From NCBI GenBank assembly GCA_014904845.1, contig MU119413.1, forward strand, positions 33,738 through 97,737: DNA of 64,000 nt, given 5' to 3'. Origin of the DNA: Acephala macrosclerotiorum. Taxonomy: Eukaryota; Ascomycota; Leotiomycetes; Helotiales; Mollisiaceae. Shown here in pieces: positions 33,536 through 44,858 of this stretch. Below the pieces are notes generated by a model. It was not told where the DNA came from. It saw only the letters and a program-made list of their open reading frames with translations, and made no database searches. The translations under genes and the position numbers were made by a program. Positions within the stretch are counted from its first letter, which is position 1. Each line of letters starts with the position of its first letter.

Positions 33536-35100
33536 TCATCTGAAAGTTGTGCAATTGATCAGTCTTCCCCAACCGCCTTGGGCCCCCCCCCCACAAACAG
33601 ACGGTCTCACAAGAGGCCCTGAGATCATTTTCATCATTGGCGGTCCCCTCCTTATTGTTCCAGAAGACACGTCGTCGTCTGAGTCTTCAGTGTCATCGCT
33701 TTCGTCGGAGTCGACCCGATCCGCTAGTCGCTTTCTCTTGGGTGGTGATTCGCCTTGAGGCGACGGTAGAAGTGACTTCGCGCCCGAGGAATGCTTTTCC
33801 CAATGGATGACCCTGTCTCCTAAATTGAACACATCTCCAATATCTTCGTCCAGCTTCCAGACCGCAATGGCTACTAGCTTAGCGTTGTTCATGCTAAATG
33901 CCACTGGAACTCCCTTTTGCCAGTAGTCACAGACTGCATCGGAACATATCTCATCCTCGGTGGGTCGGTCTCCTTCGAACGACTGCTTTAACCGATCTAA
34001 AATGCATCCTAAGACTCGCTTTGAGTATTCAACTCTCTCATCTGGGGAGAGGCCTCTTAGCACGCCGGACGAATGGCAAATGGGGAACATAGATTCTCCC
34101 ATCTGCGACGCCATTGAAGCTACGAAGTCTAGCAGGACTCCTTTCACATCCTGGAATTCGATGTACCGCCCTGTTGCCACAAAGTGATATATGTATGGCA
34201 TGAGCAATACAGTTCTACTGCGCAAAAGGCCGCGAACAAGATCAAATGCCTGGTTGAAGCATTTAAACCCTTCCACCATGAGATGGTCTGTTACCAGTGA
34301 TTGTCCGTCAACCATATGGTGGTAAAATTGCTCCAGAATCTTCATATCAAAGATCGCACTTTCTGTTCTCCAGTCGGGATGCTCCACCATCGCGTTGAAG
34401 TAGTTTCGATTGAGATGTAGCAATGAATTGAGGTGATTCAACGGTGCTGTCAACGATGCCTTATCGATCAGTTGTGGCTGCTCCGGGAGAATGACGACAT
34501 CTTGGCGGGCATGGTATCCAAAATACGATGAAGGGTGCTCTCGATCAAAATAGGCATTTTTGTGTCTGTTGAAGCTGTCTGTCTCGCCACTGTCCTCGTC
34601 TAGGGTTGATATCCTAGGAGTACAACATTCAATGCGGGTGGTTGGTTTGGCATCGAGCGCATCAGCTGCCAGAGACTCGAGGTTTCGAATTCCTTTCCGC
34701 CGAAAATAATTCTGCACTTCAGGGAAGGTGACAAGGCGTTCTCGGATGAGAAAGTTCGTCTCCTTTCCTTCCTTCCTCCTATTCCAAGCAAGTGTCAATG
34801 CATGGAGCATATCGGCGTGTTTGTGATTTCGGTCGAGGTCCCATTTCTTAATGCGCTTCTTCAGCATAGCTTCCCTTGGCAATGTCAGCTTGGAACAGAG
34901 TATAAATTTGGATCAAAGTCGTGTTCTTGGGATAGCGCTTACGTTGGGCGAAAGTTTTCTTGGGCAAGAGCGAGTCGAACTGAATGCAATGTTTTGGCTT
35001 CATCCCGGTACAGCCTCGTGACCAATGTCCGTTTCTGTTCCCATTGCTCCGAAGAGTAGCACTGTACGGGGTTGAACGAGCCTTCCTTGAGGCCATTCAT
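33536..35100 (-). CDS. Clr5-domain protein, 498 aa
   Basis: Two exons, 34943-35100 and 33536-34874, are joined by a 68-nt GTAAGC...AAG intron and give 499 codons. The N-terminal Clr5 domain spans the join: SEQWEQKRTLVTRLYRDEAKTL, then an in-phase junction T-EAMLKKRIKKWDLDRN. Clr5 domains are found in many fungal proteins; fission-yeast Clr5 affects gene silencing, and most others are uncharacterised. The middle region (about 150-400) is a long helical domain of unknown role. The C-terminal tail has a basic PPKRKRLADR cluster and an acidic DESDDTEDSDDD run, consistent with a nuclear protein. A run of nine C at 33583-33591 falls in the codons of the Gly-rich end, so the last 15 residues are sensitive to indel error. 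Confidence 0.8.
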
Positions 35101-37261
35101 TGTGAATTCAATGGCATTCTTATCTCCTCTTGAGCAGCATAATCGGAGTCGTGGCAGGAGGCTGGATTATATAGAAGTTAGAGCTATGGCAGTGACAAGG
35201 GACGAGCAAGGCTGCGACACAAAAGTATCTTGCAGAAGCTGAGAAGGTGCTGCGTGGCAGCTAGGCTGGTAGAGCACCATTAAAAATGAATGGAGCAGCA
35301 CGTTAGTCAAGACGAAGGGGACTTCTAAATTTGTAGTGTGTGCAAGATGGGAAGAAAATAGAGACAAGGATAATTGAGGCTGTCTTGCAAAAGTATCTTG
35401 CATGACGCTAGTTGATGTTACACAGGATATGAAGCGAATCCAGTCAAGACTGTGGCACTTGCTCCCGAGTCCTATCAGTTGCGATGATTCCAATGCTGGA
35501 ATAATTCATGACATGGAAACAAACTTGCCGCCTGCATAGCATCGGAATACTGAAACACACTTCTGCTATTTGGATGCATGGCACGTTTGTCAAGAAAATG
35601 ACAGAGACGCACGTGACTTGAAAGTAAACATTGACGCCCCTTTGTAGGATGACCGATGAACGCATTACGATAAAGACTCGATGATGATAAACAAACGCTC
35701 TTGAACAATTAAAAAGTAAAATGTAATGCGCGTGTATTGCGGCCTGAAGGGGTGGCATCGGAGTGGGTAGACGTTTACCAGGTCCACCGCGTAAAGCTCT
35801 ATATAAATTTAAATATGATTTTCGACTATCGGGTTAGGTCATGACTGGTGAAAGAAAGGCCCTATATGCGCTGAACTTCTTTCGTTGCTTAGGTGAAATA
35901 CCGAACAGAGCCAGGAATTGCCTAATCCTCGGGGGATTGGTTGTCAATCTGAACACATAGTACAATTCGTACAAAACACAAACTTTTTTTTTTTTAGCAA
36001 TTTTTTTTGGATAGTCTTGATCGCATCATCTTTTTTTCCCTGCCATTATTCTCCGCGATTCTCGCTTGAGACTACTAGGCGCTGCATTGAGGCGGTACTT
36101 TGCGTTGAAGTTGAGGCTGTTGATGCGCTCCCCCTTTTAGCTCGAAATAGGCGAGAAATGCCTCCGTGAACACCCCAAGGTCTCTTCCATCGCACAACTT
36201 CAATCCTGCCAATAGCTTTGCCCATCCCCTACGAAGAGTCACAAAGATCCTGTGTGAAGTCAACGACGCAACTTTCACAACGTCCGCAGTAAGTCTCACC
36301 CCCTCAGCGCAGAATCGGCTTCCGTGCTCTCCTTCCCTGGCCGGGCAGAGCCTTAATACATAGATGGACTCCGCGTACATTTCCCAGTCTCCATTTCCCT
36401 AGTATCTACTGTCCCAGTTCTTTAGGTGCCTTCATAAGGTTCTATAAGTACGTATACTGATTCCAATCTTGGGCAGAAATCAATAATCCAAAGGCAACGG
36501 GCACCCGCGAACATCCCCGTCCAACGAACACGAATCTCATGCGGCAACCATCTCTCGAGAAATCATGACAGGAGATAAGAGAGGTGTTAATAAGAGGAAG
36601 AAGGCCGCAAATGCAAAGGTAGTAGCTGCGACTACAGCAATTTAGAATGGTGTAGCGTAACCTGCGCCTCCCATTCCCCCACAACCAAGGTATGTCCAAA
36701 GAACTTTCGCTGCGAACAGAACCGCTAAGAATTGTAGCAACGCACCCCCAGCCGCCGTCGTCGACCCCTTACCCCGAAAGTATAGGCGCGATGCCCTGCT
36801 GCTCCTTCGACATGATATGAAGGATGAGCCGCTCGAGATCGGAGAGCACAACCCTTGCCAGCCACACTGCAGAAGGTCACCGTTAACAAGATATGCAAGG
36901 CATCTCGGTCACTCCAGCAATGTGTAATGGAGGGCTATAAACCAGACGATGCAGAAGTCTTCTACAATCCTCATCGACGACACAGCCTCCCAGTGATGGA
37001 ACGCCCACCGACTTGGCTGTGAACATGGACCGGGCGAGGAAGGATAGGAATTTCGGCCGCCCCTAGGCCCCATGGCCATCGAATGATTTGATGATATGCA
37101 AGCCATGAGCGAGCCTGAGTTTTGGTGGGGTCTGGGTATCTTTCTCGATTGGGTGCACAGTGGGAATGATGTTCGTGGTGAACGATTTGACCCAAGTTCG
37201 GGAGGCGATTTACGGTCAAGGAGAGGGTCAATCTGATAACGATTAGCGATTTTTTGCAGGC
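35101..37261. other. 2.2-kb intergenic region with only weak coding signals
   Basis: A 101-codon minus-strand frame at 36075-36380 (ATG start, YVLRLCPAREGEHG...) could be a small protein but nothing corroborates it. A minus-strand stretch at 36642-36811 starts MSKEQQGIAPILSG and could be a small membrane protein exon. Neither is strong enough to call. T-rich runs lie at about 35983-36010. Confidence 0.4.
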
Positions 37262-37513
37262 GGAGGATTTCTCGACGCCGTGCTCGACCGCAAGGAGAAG
37301 GGTGATGTTGCCGAATTACAGGACTTCGAATTGACGGAAGACGAAGAGGATGAAGTCGAAGAGCATGAACTCGAAGACTATCGGAAGGGGCTCGAGCAAA
37401 TCCAGTTGGTTTTTGAGGACGCTATCGATGGCGCTGTTACGATTATTGGAGAATCACTCACATCCGCAAACACCACCGAACTCGCCCAGTTTGTACTCAA
37501 ATACACGATGTAG
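37262..37513 (+). CDS. Acidic coding exon of an unresolved gene
   Basis: After a pyrimidine-rich TTTTTTGCAG acceptor at about 37250-37260, an open frame reads GFLDAVLDRKEKGDVAEL, then a Glu/Asp-rich segment (ELTEDEEDEVEEHELEDY) and an amphipathic helix (FEDAIDGAVTIIGESL), ending in TAG. A TAG just before the acceptor shows the exon needs an upstream donor. A candidate 5' exon begins with ATG near 37108 (MSEPEFWWGLGIFLDW), but I could not find a donor in the right phase. Function unknown; it may be a relic. Confidence 0.35.
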   Translation, partial: GGFLDAVLDRKEKGDVAELQDFELTEDEEDEVEEHELEDYRKGLEQIQLVFEDAIDGAVTIIGESLTSANTTELAQFVLKYTM

Positions 37514-37676
37514 AGCTAAGAGTGAGATTCTGTCTTGGGACGTTTGTATAATGGTCAGGGAATGGCTGACAACAAATATTTTGGTCCACTTGGACGAAGA
37601 GGCCGAGTAGCACACGAATTATGTAGCAATTAGGTATAAGGCAGGATCAAGTGTGAACGCAATTGATTCTACAAAA

Positions 37677-37925
37677 TCATGCCATGCTTTTTTCCTGAAA
37701 TCGCCTCGCCTTGTTTTTGCTCATCCGCATATACACCACCACGCATCCCACGATAACTGCAAAGAAAAGACCCTTCTGGAACAAGCTGAACTCGGCCTCA
37801 GCCTCGAATTCCTCGGCTGGGACCGCAGCAGGAGGAGTGACCATAGCAGCAGTTTTCGTTGGTGTCGGTGCAGAAAGCTCAGTCGTCGGAGACGCAACGA
37901 TTGGGACCTCATCAACTTCCTCCAT
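37677..37925 (-). CDS. Small single-span membrane protein, 82 aa
   Basis: The frame starts ATG at 37925 (MEEVDEVPIVAS), has a Pro/Thr/Ala-rich N-terminal half, one hydrophobic segment (FSLFQKGLFFAVIVGCVVVYM, about residues 46-66) and a short basic tail (RMSKNKARRFQEKSMA). A TGA lies a few codons above an acceptor-like CTGTACAG, so it might also be a 3' exon. It lies downstream of cyclophilin B on the same strand, 110 bp past that gene's stop, and could supply an alternative membrane-anchored end. No donor in the correct phase was found, so I treat it as a separate gene. Partial similarity to 33040-33110 suggests the family has been duplicated. Confidence 0.5.
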   Translation of the reverse strand: MEEVDEVPIVASPTTELSAPTPTKTAAMVTPPAAVPAEEFEAEAEFSLFQKGLFFAVIVGCVVVYMRMSKNKARRFQEKSMA

Positions 37926-38034
37926 GCCTGGCTGGAATTCTGCATACCCGTATTCGGCTGTACAGGGGCAGACGAATCAGCGAGTCCACCAAAGGAGAAA
38001 TGATGCGTTGCGAAGATAGACGAAGGAAAGTACT

Positions 38035-38755
38035 TTATAGTTCCACGTGGATACCTTCTTCTGGTACGGGAAGCTCGCCACTCTTTATGATCTTGACTTC
38101 GACGGTGGGTCTGTCTCTGCCATCCTTGGAGACGTTCTCAATCTTCTCGACGATCTCGTATCCCTCCAAGACTTCACCGAAGACAACGTGCTTGCCGTTA
38201 AGGTGGCTAGCATGTGTTAGTAGATGCAATTATACTTGTGGTGGTTTAACATACGCGGGGGTGGAGGTAGTGATGAAGAATTGGGAGCCGTTGGTGTCTT
38301 GTCCAGCGTTGGCCATGGACATGAGACCCTTTTTGGAGTGCTTGAGCTTGAAGTTCTCGTCGGCGAACTTGGCACCGTAGACTGCCATTATTAGCATAGA
38401 TCCATCTGCCAGCCTGCAAATACGTACTTGACTTTCCGCCAGTGCCATCGCCCTTGGTGAAGTCACCTCCCTGGATCATGAAGTTCTTGATGACACGGTG
38501 GAAGGTAGAGCCCTCGTACCCAAAGCCCTTCTCACCAGTAGCTAGAGCTCTGAAGTTCTCGGCAGTCTTGGGGACAGTCTTGCCGTAGAGACCGATCACG
38601 ATACGGCCCATAGACTCGTCGCCATGGTTGATATCGAAGTAGACCTTGTGGGTGATCTTGGGACCTTTGGTGGCTTCGACTGATTGAGAGAGGAAGACGA
38701 AGGTAAAGGTGAGGATGAGTAGCGCAGAGACTACGAATCTCTGGATGGTGAACAT
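38035..38755 (-). CDS. cpr2/cypB: Cyclophilin B, ER peptidyl-prolyl cis-trans isomerase, 208 aa
   Basis: Exons 38428-38755, 38255-38381 and 38035-38206 give 209 codons with typical short introns. The N-terminal signal peptide ([19 protein letters not shown]) is followed by a complete cyclophilin domain: [36 protein letters not shown] with the catalytic Arg, [35 protein letters not shown] and [12 protein letters not shown]. The protein ends HVEL, a plausible variant of the HDEL/KDEL retrieval signal, so it should reside in the endoplasmic reticulum, where B-type cyclophilins speed proline isomerisation during folding. The frame is intact. It is divergently arranged with the uS13m gene, with 239 bp between the start codons. 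Confidence 0.95.
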
Positions 38756-38994
38756 CTTTGTGATCAATTGATTGTTAGTCGAAATTGTGGACTGTGATAC
38801 TGAAGGTTGGAAGTCCCTCGAGGCAAGAGGGGAGAAGGATTCGGAGCTGGAGTTTCGGATAGGTGTCGATTAGGAAGCTATCACGTGCCAATATAGTCCG
38901 AGCGTTTTCGATGTTCAACGACATTCAAAATATTTTGATGACGATAGTAAGGTCGAGCAGGAAGAACAGCAGCGATTGCTACACTTCTACCACA

Positions 38995-39450
38995 ATGGTG
39001 CGTATCAATTCTCCGCAGATATACGCTATTGTGTTAATGATATCAGGTCTTCATTCTAGGGATCAACTTCCCTGAGCAAAGTCTCTTGAAGGTAGTCTGC
39101 CCCAGATCTACCAAGTACACCACTGACCTTCCCAGAAATCCCTTGAGAAGTTCTATGGCATCGGCCACCAACATTCCTCTCGAATCCTCGCCAAGTTCTC
39201 CATCTTCCCACACGCCCGCGTCGGTTCACTACCCACGAGAACCGTCACCGCCCTCACAGCCGAACTCTCATCCATGAAAATCGAGAACGATTTACGACGG
39301 CACGTACGAGATAATATCAGTCGACTGAGAGATATGGGAAGTTATAGGGGAAGGAGACATGCTATGGGTCTGCCGGTGCGAGGACAGAGAACAAGGAGTC
39401 AGATTGTGACGGCGCGGAAACTCAATCGGGTGGAAGCAAGGACTACATGA
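38995..39450 (+). CDS. SWS2: Mitochondrial small-subunit ribosomal protein uS13m, 120 aa
   Basis: The first exon contains only the ATG (38995-38997). It is followed by a 49-nt intron, exon 39047-39091, a 44-nt intron and exon 39136-39450, giving 363 coding bases. The product reads MVFILGINFPEQSLLKKSLE..., with FYGIGHQHSSRILAKF, LRRHVRDNISRLRDMGSYRG, RHAMGLPVRGQRT and TARKLNRVEART, which is the S13 family through its whole length. The short form with an H2TH-like helix and RGQRT motif matches the mitochondrial uS13 (Sws2) of the mitoribosome small subunit. Codon splitting after the start is easily missed by gene finders. The frame is clean. It shares its promoter region with cyclophilin B. Confidence 0.92.
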
Positions 39451-40087
39451 GGGAGTGTTGGAGGAATTGTATAAAAGTGTTGCATTGATGGCGTAGTTGG
39501 GAATCTGGGATATGTACGAATAATCGCGGAAATGCAGCAATATCCCTTCTGTGGCCAGATCTGGAGAGTTCCATGTGAGTCTCCTGGCCCAAATTATAGG
39601 ACCGAGGCATCAATAGGAATTTCAAATTGAAATGCTTTGCAGTCGTACTCGGGATTGAACACGCTCTCCTTCATGCCTCTCAGTTCAAGAAAATGGGAAG
39701 GCATCTACTAAAGGAGAATGTTCTAGATGTGCCAAACCTCATTAAAGCTTCTTTCAGGCCCGTTTGTCCCAGTGGCAATTGAAGATTCAATCGTACCAGT
39801 CTGCTCACGTTCTGTGAGAGCAGATTATTGCGGAATTGCCTTTGTTTACCATGTTTTGCTACTTCAAATTTAGAGGAGTATGTGGCATATTGCCAAGTGA
39901 GTAGTCGATTGTCCGAACCTAGAAGAAACTTTGGAGATTCAAATGTCTGAGCTAGCGGCGGACATAGAAAAGCACCTGAAAAGGCCCACTCAGTCACGGT
40001 GTCGCTAGAAAAGTTCGGGCAGATTTCTGTATCTTAATCATTACTTTTGTCTCCTACCGCAAGCTGAACACTTCGAAGTCCTACACT
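39451..40087. other. Convergent spacer, nothing supported
   Basis: Between uS13m and the basic unknown protein. No coding or repeat structure seen. Confidence 0.55.
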
Positions 40088-41037
40088 CTACCACTTCAAT
40101 GCCTCAATCGTATCAGCCAGGGCCAGAGTATCTCTGATCACTTTCTTCTTCTCCGTCCTCGACTTCTTCTCCATCCTCGACTTCTTCACCTGTCCCGAAA
40201 CCGGCATCGCACGCTCAGGAGGCTTCATCTCATCATCCGAATCCTCTCCCTTCTGCTCCCTATACCGCTTCATCTCATCTACCTTAACACCCGCCAGCAA
40301 ATCAGCAACATTATTCATGTCCCCATCCGGAGTTGGAACATCCTCGATAGTGTTCGATTGGATCTCTCTCGCGAGTCTGCCAGTTAATGCTCCAGCAGCA
40401 ACACCACCATCATTGTTTCTGCGCATCGCTCGATCAGCCCTCGTCTCGTTCCTTTGAGCCATCCCTTCAAGCATTCGGGCAAGCTCCTGTTCCATCAATG
40501 CCTCTTCCTTGTCATCCTTCATGGCTTTCGTTCTGGTGTACTGGTTCTTGTCGATTCTGCCGACTCTTTTCTTCTTGCCCTTGCCCTTTCGTGACTTCTT
40601 AGTATTGGGATTATTGGGAGTATTGGGGCGGTTTGCTGTTCATCCATTAGCCCACCAGCATCAAATCGTTAATCATAAATCTCACCATCAGCTCCACGAC
40701 CATTGCGGCCATTCTTGCCTGTCTCAACACCATCCATAGCACCATCAAGTCCAGGAACACCGCCCAACGGATGACGAGCTCTGTGGCCCTTGCGTTTGCT
40801 GTTCGAGGTACCACCAACATGACAAGCTGCAACGAGTCCTTGTCGTGCCTCTTGCAGTGACGGAGGAGGATCAGACTCGGAGCGTGCGTGTGGCTTTTGG
40901 TGTGGTGGAGGTACGGTCTTTGGAGAGACGGGCGGACCGTCGATTTCAATTGTGTCTAGAGATATGTTAGTTGATATTGTACCGTACAGGAAAGATAGAA
41001 GGGGTGCATGCTTACCCATCTTGGATGCGAGGTTCAT
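40088..41037 (-). CDS. Basic, low-complexity hypothetical protein, 279 aa
   Basis: Exons 41016-41037, 40686-40955 and 40088-40635 join in phase through GTAAGC...TAG and GTGAGA...CAG introns to give 280 codons. Visible parts are a Pro-rich N-terminal third (DGPPVSPKTVPPPHQKPHAR), a Gly/Arg-rich patch (HPLGGVPGLDG, GKNGRNGRG), a Lys-rich cluster (KKSRKGKGKKKRVGR) followed by YTRTKAMKDDKEEALM, and a charged C-terminal helix with KKSRMEKKSRTEKKK. The motif set suggests a nuclear or nucleolar protein. I do not recognise the family. A 17-G run lies about 150 bp upstream of the start. Confidence 0.75.
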
Positions 41038-41186
41038 GGTTGTCCTGGGGAGGGAAGGAACAACCGCGAGGTTTTGTTGTGGGATGGAGGAAGTCGCAAG
41101 GCTGAGGAATTTTGATTTGTAGCCTTGACGCGAAATTTGAAGAGGATAAGGGGCCGTAGCGCGAAATCGGTGAAGTCGAGCGAAAA

Positions 41187-41203
41187 GGGGGGGGGGGGGG
41201 GGG
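41187..41203. repeat. 17-bp poly-G run
   Basis: Uninterrupted G on the plus strand in the 5' region of the basic unknown protein (poly-C on the coding strand). It could form a G-quadruplex; its length is prone to sequencing error. Confidence 0.85.
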
Positions 41204-43711
41204 AGGCACGTGATTGAAGTATGAATGCATTTTGCTTGCCACATTCTTGCACGGTACCAGAGGTGTACATTTCATTGAGAATTTAGAAGTTCTGGTCTTA
41301 TTTGAGGGCTTCCTGGAGCTGAAAAGGATTACACTTAGAATACACAATCTGAAATTAAACAAGTTTTCAACAAGAAGAATAAGGAGATTTACGCAGGAAA
41401 GCGAGTTTGAATTAAAAATCTGATGCCTAGGAACCCTACTTCCCTTGCTTTTGCATACCTATATCACGCCGCGTCATTAGATGGCTTGTCTACTTGCAAT
41501 GTCTTGAATCCGCGACCGCGTTGGTCGGAAGGAAGTATTTTTCATTCAACACATTAGCAAACTCCTGAAAGTCAAACAACGCTCCGAACAATGACGGACA
41601 ATGGAATCCCGGACAATATACATTGTTCCGATGTACATCGGAATCTCAGAATCGAGGCCGCAGAATACGCACTCCTGTTGAGTTGGTACAAATCTATTTC
41701 TCAGCCAGATAGTTCAACCTTGAACAGTCTTCCAGTTCCTCCCATTATCCCATATATTCCTCTGCTTCCATCCAATTCCTTTTCCTCACAAACCCTCTTC
41801 TCAAACCTCTAACCTCAAGCAATTCCCAGCCTCAAACCTAAAATCCAAACCACGGACCAAGTCAAACCCTAAACGGCAAATTGTCCTCCAACCAAGATGT
41901 GTACAAACGTGTACCAGCAATGATCATACGGATGTCGCTTCGCCATCAACTTCGTAACCTGCCGTCTGAAAGGAATGCTAGGACACCATCCAGTGGATCG
42001 TGTGGAGCATATGGTAGGCCCTGTTATCGGCATAGTGGTGGTCGTTGATTGAGCAGATCCAAGATCACAGATTGAGAGGTGAGTTGGAAAACATGGAGCG
42101 GAAGAGGGAAATTGGAACGAGAAATGAGTCGCCGAGCATAGTTCTTGATAGACAGAGTACTAAAAACAGATTCCCTCGATGGTAACAATGAGTCCCATAA
42201 TAGGAACAATGAAAACCTTTAACTCCAGAACAAAGAATTTGCACTTGACTTGAATGATCATGTGACTATGAACAATTTCATAAAAAGACCACGGGAATCA
42301 ATCAAGCTTAAGCGCTTACATGGAATGGTTCTATGGAGTATAGATGTATTTATGGGATAGAGATATTCGAAGGGGCGTCAGAAACCGGCGATTTCTGGTT
42401 TGAAAGCAGCGCTACGGCTCCCGCCTTGAATGGCAACGCTAGGCTGAAGATTTGAGACTCGGAACCTTTTTGAGGTAATTGAAAGCAAGTCCCACCATGG
42501 ATACACTGGTATTAAACCCCTTATTGGTATTTTTGAGGTGTTGATTGCCGTTGATGGCTGAGAACTGTTAAGTGTTTCCAAGGGAAACTCCAGAGAAGCA
42601 CGTGTCTCCACTTTTGCAGCCGATTACCCAATCAACACACAATACCAAGCTGTTTGGAGGTAGAGGATCCTTCAGAGCGTGGAAGTTTCCTACCCGCGTG
42701 CATGAGTAGCACATATGGAGATCGTCGTCACTTGATAAGCAAATCGGAAGACTCCAATCCAGTGGTAATGCCCCAACGTCCCTTCTCTTCCGTAGCTATT
42801 CTTTAGTAACTAATTAGTTAGAGTATCAGCCGAACCCGCAGCTTGTTACCAAACAAATGAGTGCGATATGAGGGTCGAGAAGATGGGCTTTCCACCAAGT
42901 CCTGGATTCGTGCACGATACCGCGGCTTTGTGAGTTAGGGAGACTTTAACCTTCAGAGGACGATGTTGACAACTCTGGGCTGCAGATGGGGGATTGCATG
43001 ATCGAGTATCAGTACACCGGTGAGAATTTCGATTCTCTCTGAACCACTTCCTCCCGTCCAAGGTCAAGCTGATGACTTATTTACTTGCAAGAAAGTGCTT
43101 CGCTTCTCAAAGTTCTGGAGATTGTACAGATGAAAGACAATGTCCTGAAGCGCCTACAAGTCCATTCCAACTGCCCGTAGCCTTGATCTTCAATCATCAC
43201 TCAGTATTTGTTCTTCGAGTTCGTACATCGAGAAGGCGCAGTGGGGCTGCGCATCATCCACTGAAGGTGTGAAGCCGACATGCAAAACTTCGAACACCAA
43301 CATCGAATAGCCATCAAGAAGACACCCATTCATCAGTCCCCAAAAATTCAACAACTTAGACATGGAAGGTACCGCACCCAGACCAAGGATATAAAACACC
43401 CGTTCTGCCAAGCCGACGCAATCTTGGAAACGCAACAAGTCATCTGCCATCAGATAAACAACTCCACAAAACCAAACAGCCATTGAACAAGCATTCTCTA
43501 GATTGTCGCGCTCGACAGTTACATAACGCGGGGTATTATATCCTCTTCCTTCAAGACAATTCGCTTCGTAGCTAAAGGCGTCGGATATTGACGATGAAAA
43601 AGTTACTTTCGGGCGGGATATAAGGAGGCCAAGAAATCGAGGCTGTATCATTATCCCTTCCTTCCTCTAGTTTGAGATTTGTTGTTGTGTTGTTCGTGTG
43701 AGGTGTCCAAG
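41204..43711. other. 2.5-kb intergenic region, nothing convincing
   Basis: A 73-codon frame at 41591-41812 and a 153-codon minus-strand frame at 43190-43651 are the longest readings, and neither has recognisable features. The second ends only 60 bp from the LPMO start and so occupies its promoter. I found no repeats or RNA genes. Confidence 0.45.
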
Positions 43712-44515
43712 ATGAAGGTCTCCCTCGCCTTTTCAGCTCTCGCAGCCGTCGTCAACGCGCACTACACCTTCCCCGCCCTCATCGCTAACGGCACCACAGG
43801 CGTAGAATGGTCAGCCGTTTGCCAATGGACTGGATACCAATCCGACGGGCCCGTCACTGATGTCTCATCCCTCAGTATCCGCTGCAATGTTGGCGCGTCG
43901 ACGAAATCTGCAACGCAGACAGCGAGCGTTGCTGCGGGCTCGGCGGTGGAGTTTACTGCGAAAGCTGATATCTGGCATCCGGGACCGATGTTGTTTAATA
44001 TGGCGAAGGTGCCGGCGGGGCAGACAGCTGCTACTTGGGATGGCGCTGGAGAGGGTGGTTTAAAATTTATCAGGATAGACCGAATTTTGGGCCGAAGAGG
44101 GCGTTGACTGGCCGAGTCAAGGTTGATTTTCTTTCCTCGCTTCATGGTTGCGGGAATGTCGATGCTGATGTAGAACAGGTGCCACTTCTCGGTCCGTTAA
44201 ACTTCCTGTTTCGCTTCCAAGTGGCGAGTACCTCATCCGAGCAGAGCATATCGCGCCTTATTCAGCACAAATATCGGGTGGTGCACAGTTCTATATCTCG
44301 TGTGGGCAATTGAATATCACTGGCGGCGGGGCAGGGACACGAGGTCCATTGGCTGAATTTCCAGGAGCGTATAAAGCGGCTGATCCGGGGATCATGATCA
44401 ACATCTATTATCCTGTGGTGAGTGTAACGACAAACATGGTGGATAGAGACTTAACTAACCTATATTACAGCCAACGACCTACATCCAACCGGGACCAGCT
44501 ATTTGGAAAGGTTGA
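43712..44515 (+). pseudogene. AA9 lytic polysaccharide monooxygenase, frameshifted
   Basis: ATG at 43712 starts a signal peptide (MKVSLAFSALAAVVNA) cleaved before HYTFP, which supplies the N-terminal His of the copper brace. The second His is in DIWHPGPMLF and the axial Tyr in GAQFYISC. Then follow LPSGEYLIRAEHIA, QLNITGGGAGT, FPGAYKAADPGIMINIYYP and the usual end TTYIQPGPAIWKG at 44515. Two introns fit: 44122-44178 and 44418-44470. The reading frame slips twice by one base, near 44053 (before WFKIYQDRPNFG) and near 44109 (before WPSQG). AA9 enzymes oxidatively cleave cellulose or related glucans outside the cell. All ligands remain, so the gene was lost recently or the two 1-nt gaps are assembly errors. 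Confidence 0.85.
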
Positions 44516-44858
44516 GAAGATTGAGATTGTGCTGAATGGGAGTCGAGACCGGAGATTTGGAGCGAGGAGAAGGGGAGGGCTTGGTAGTTAGCAGGGTAGA
44601 TGAAGATCATGTATGATGAGATTGCAAACTGATTTATACCCTGTACATTCTTTTAGAGGTAGCTGGGACAAGTCCATAATATGCATTAAAGAGACGACGC
44701 GACCGCCAAGCGTTCAAATCCATCTTGGAAATATCTGTGAAAGTATGAGCCATGTGACTAAAGCAATGTTTAGAACCTGTTGCCGATCTAACCCACGTGG
44801 TGCACGAATGACTTCGTATACTGTACAGGAATCAGAATTGGTGTGTTGGGGGAGTATG
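44516..44858. other. 3' region of the LPMO relic, nothing supported
   Basis: No gene or repeat recognised. Confidence 0.5.

Noticed and set aside
36642..36851. Small membrane protein on the minus strand
   Set aside because: Hydrophobic reading lacks a consistent splice or start; composition alone is not enough.
43190..43651. 153-codon minus-strand open frame starting with ATG
   Set aside because: No recognisable features, and it fills the promoter of the LPMO gene starting 60 bp away; probably chance.
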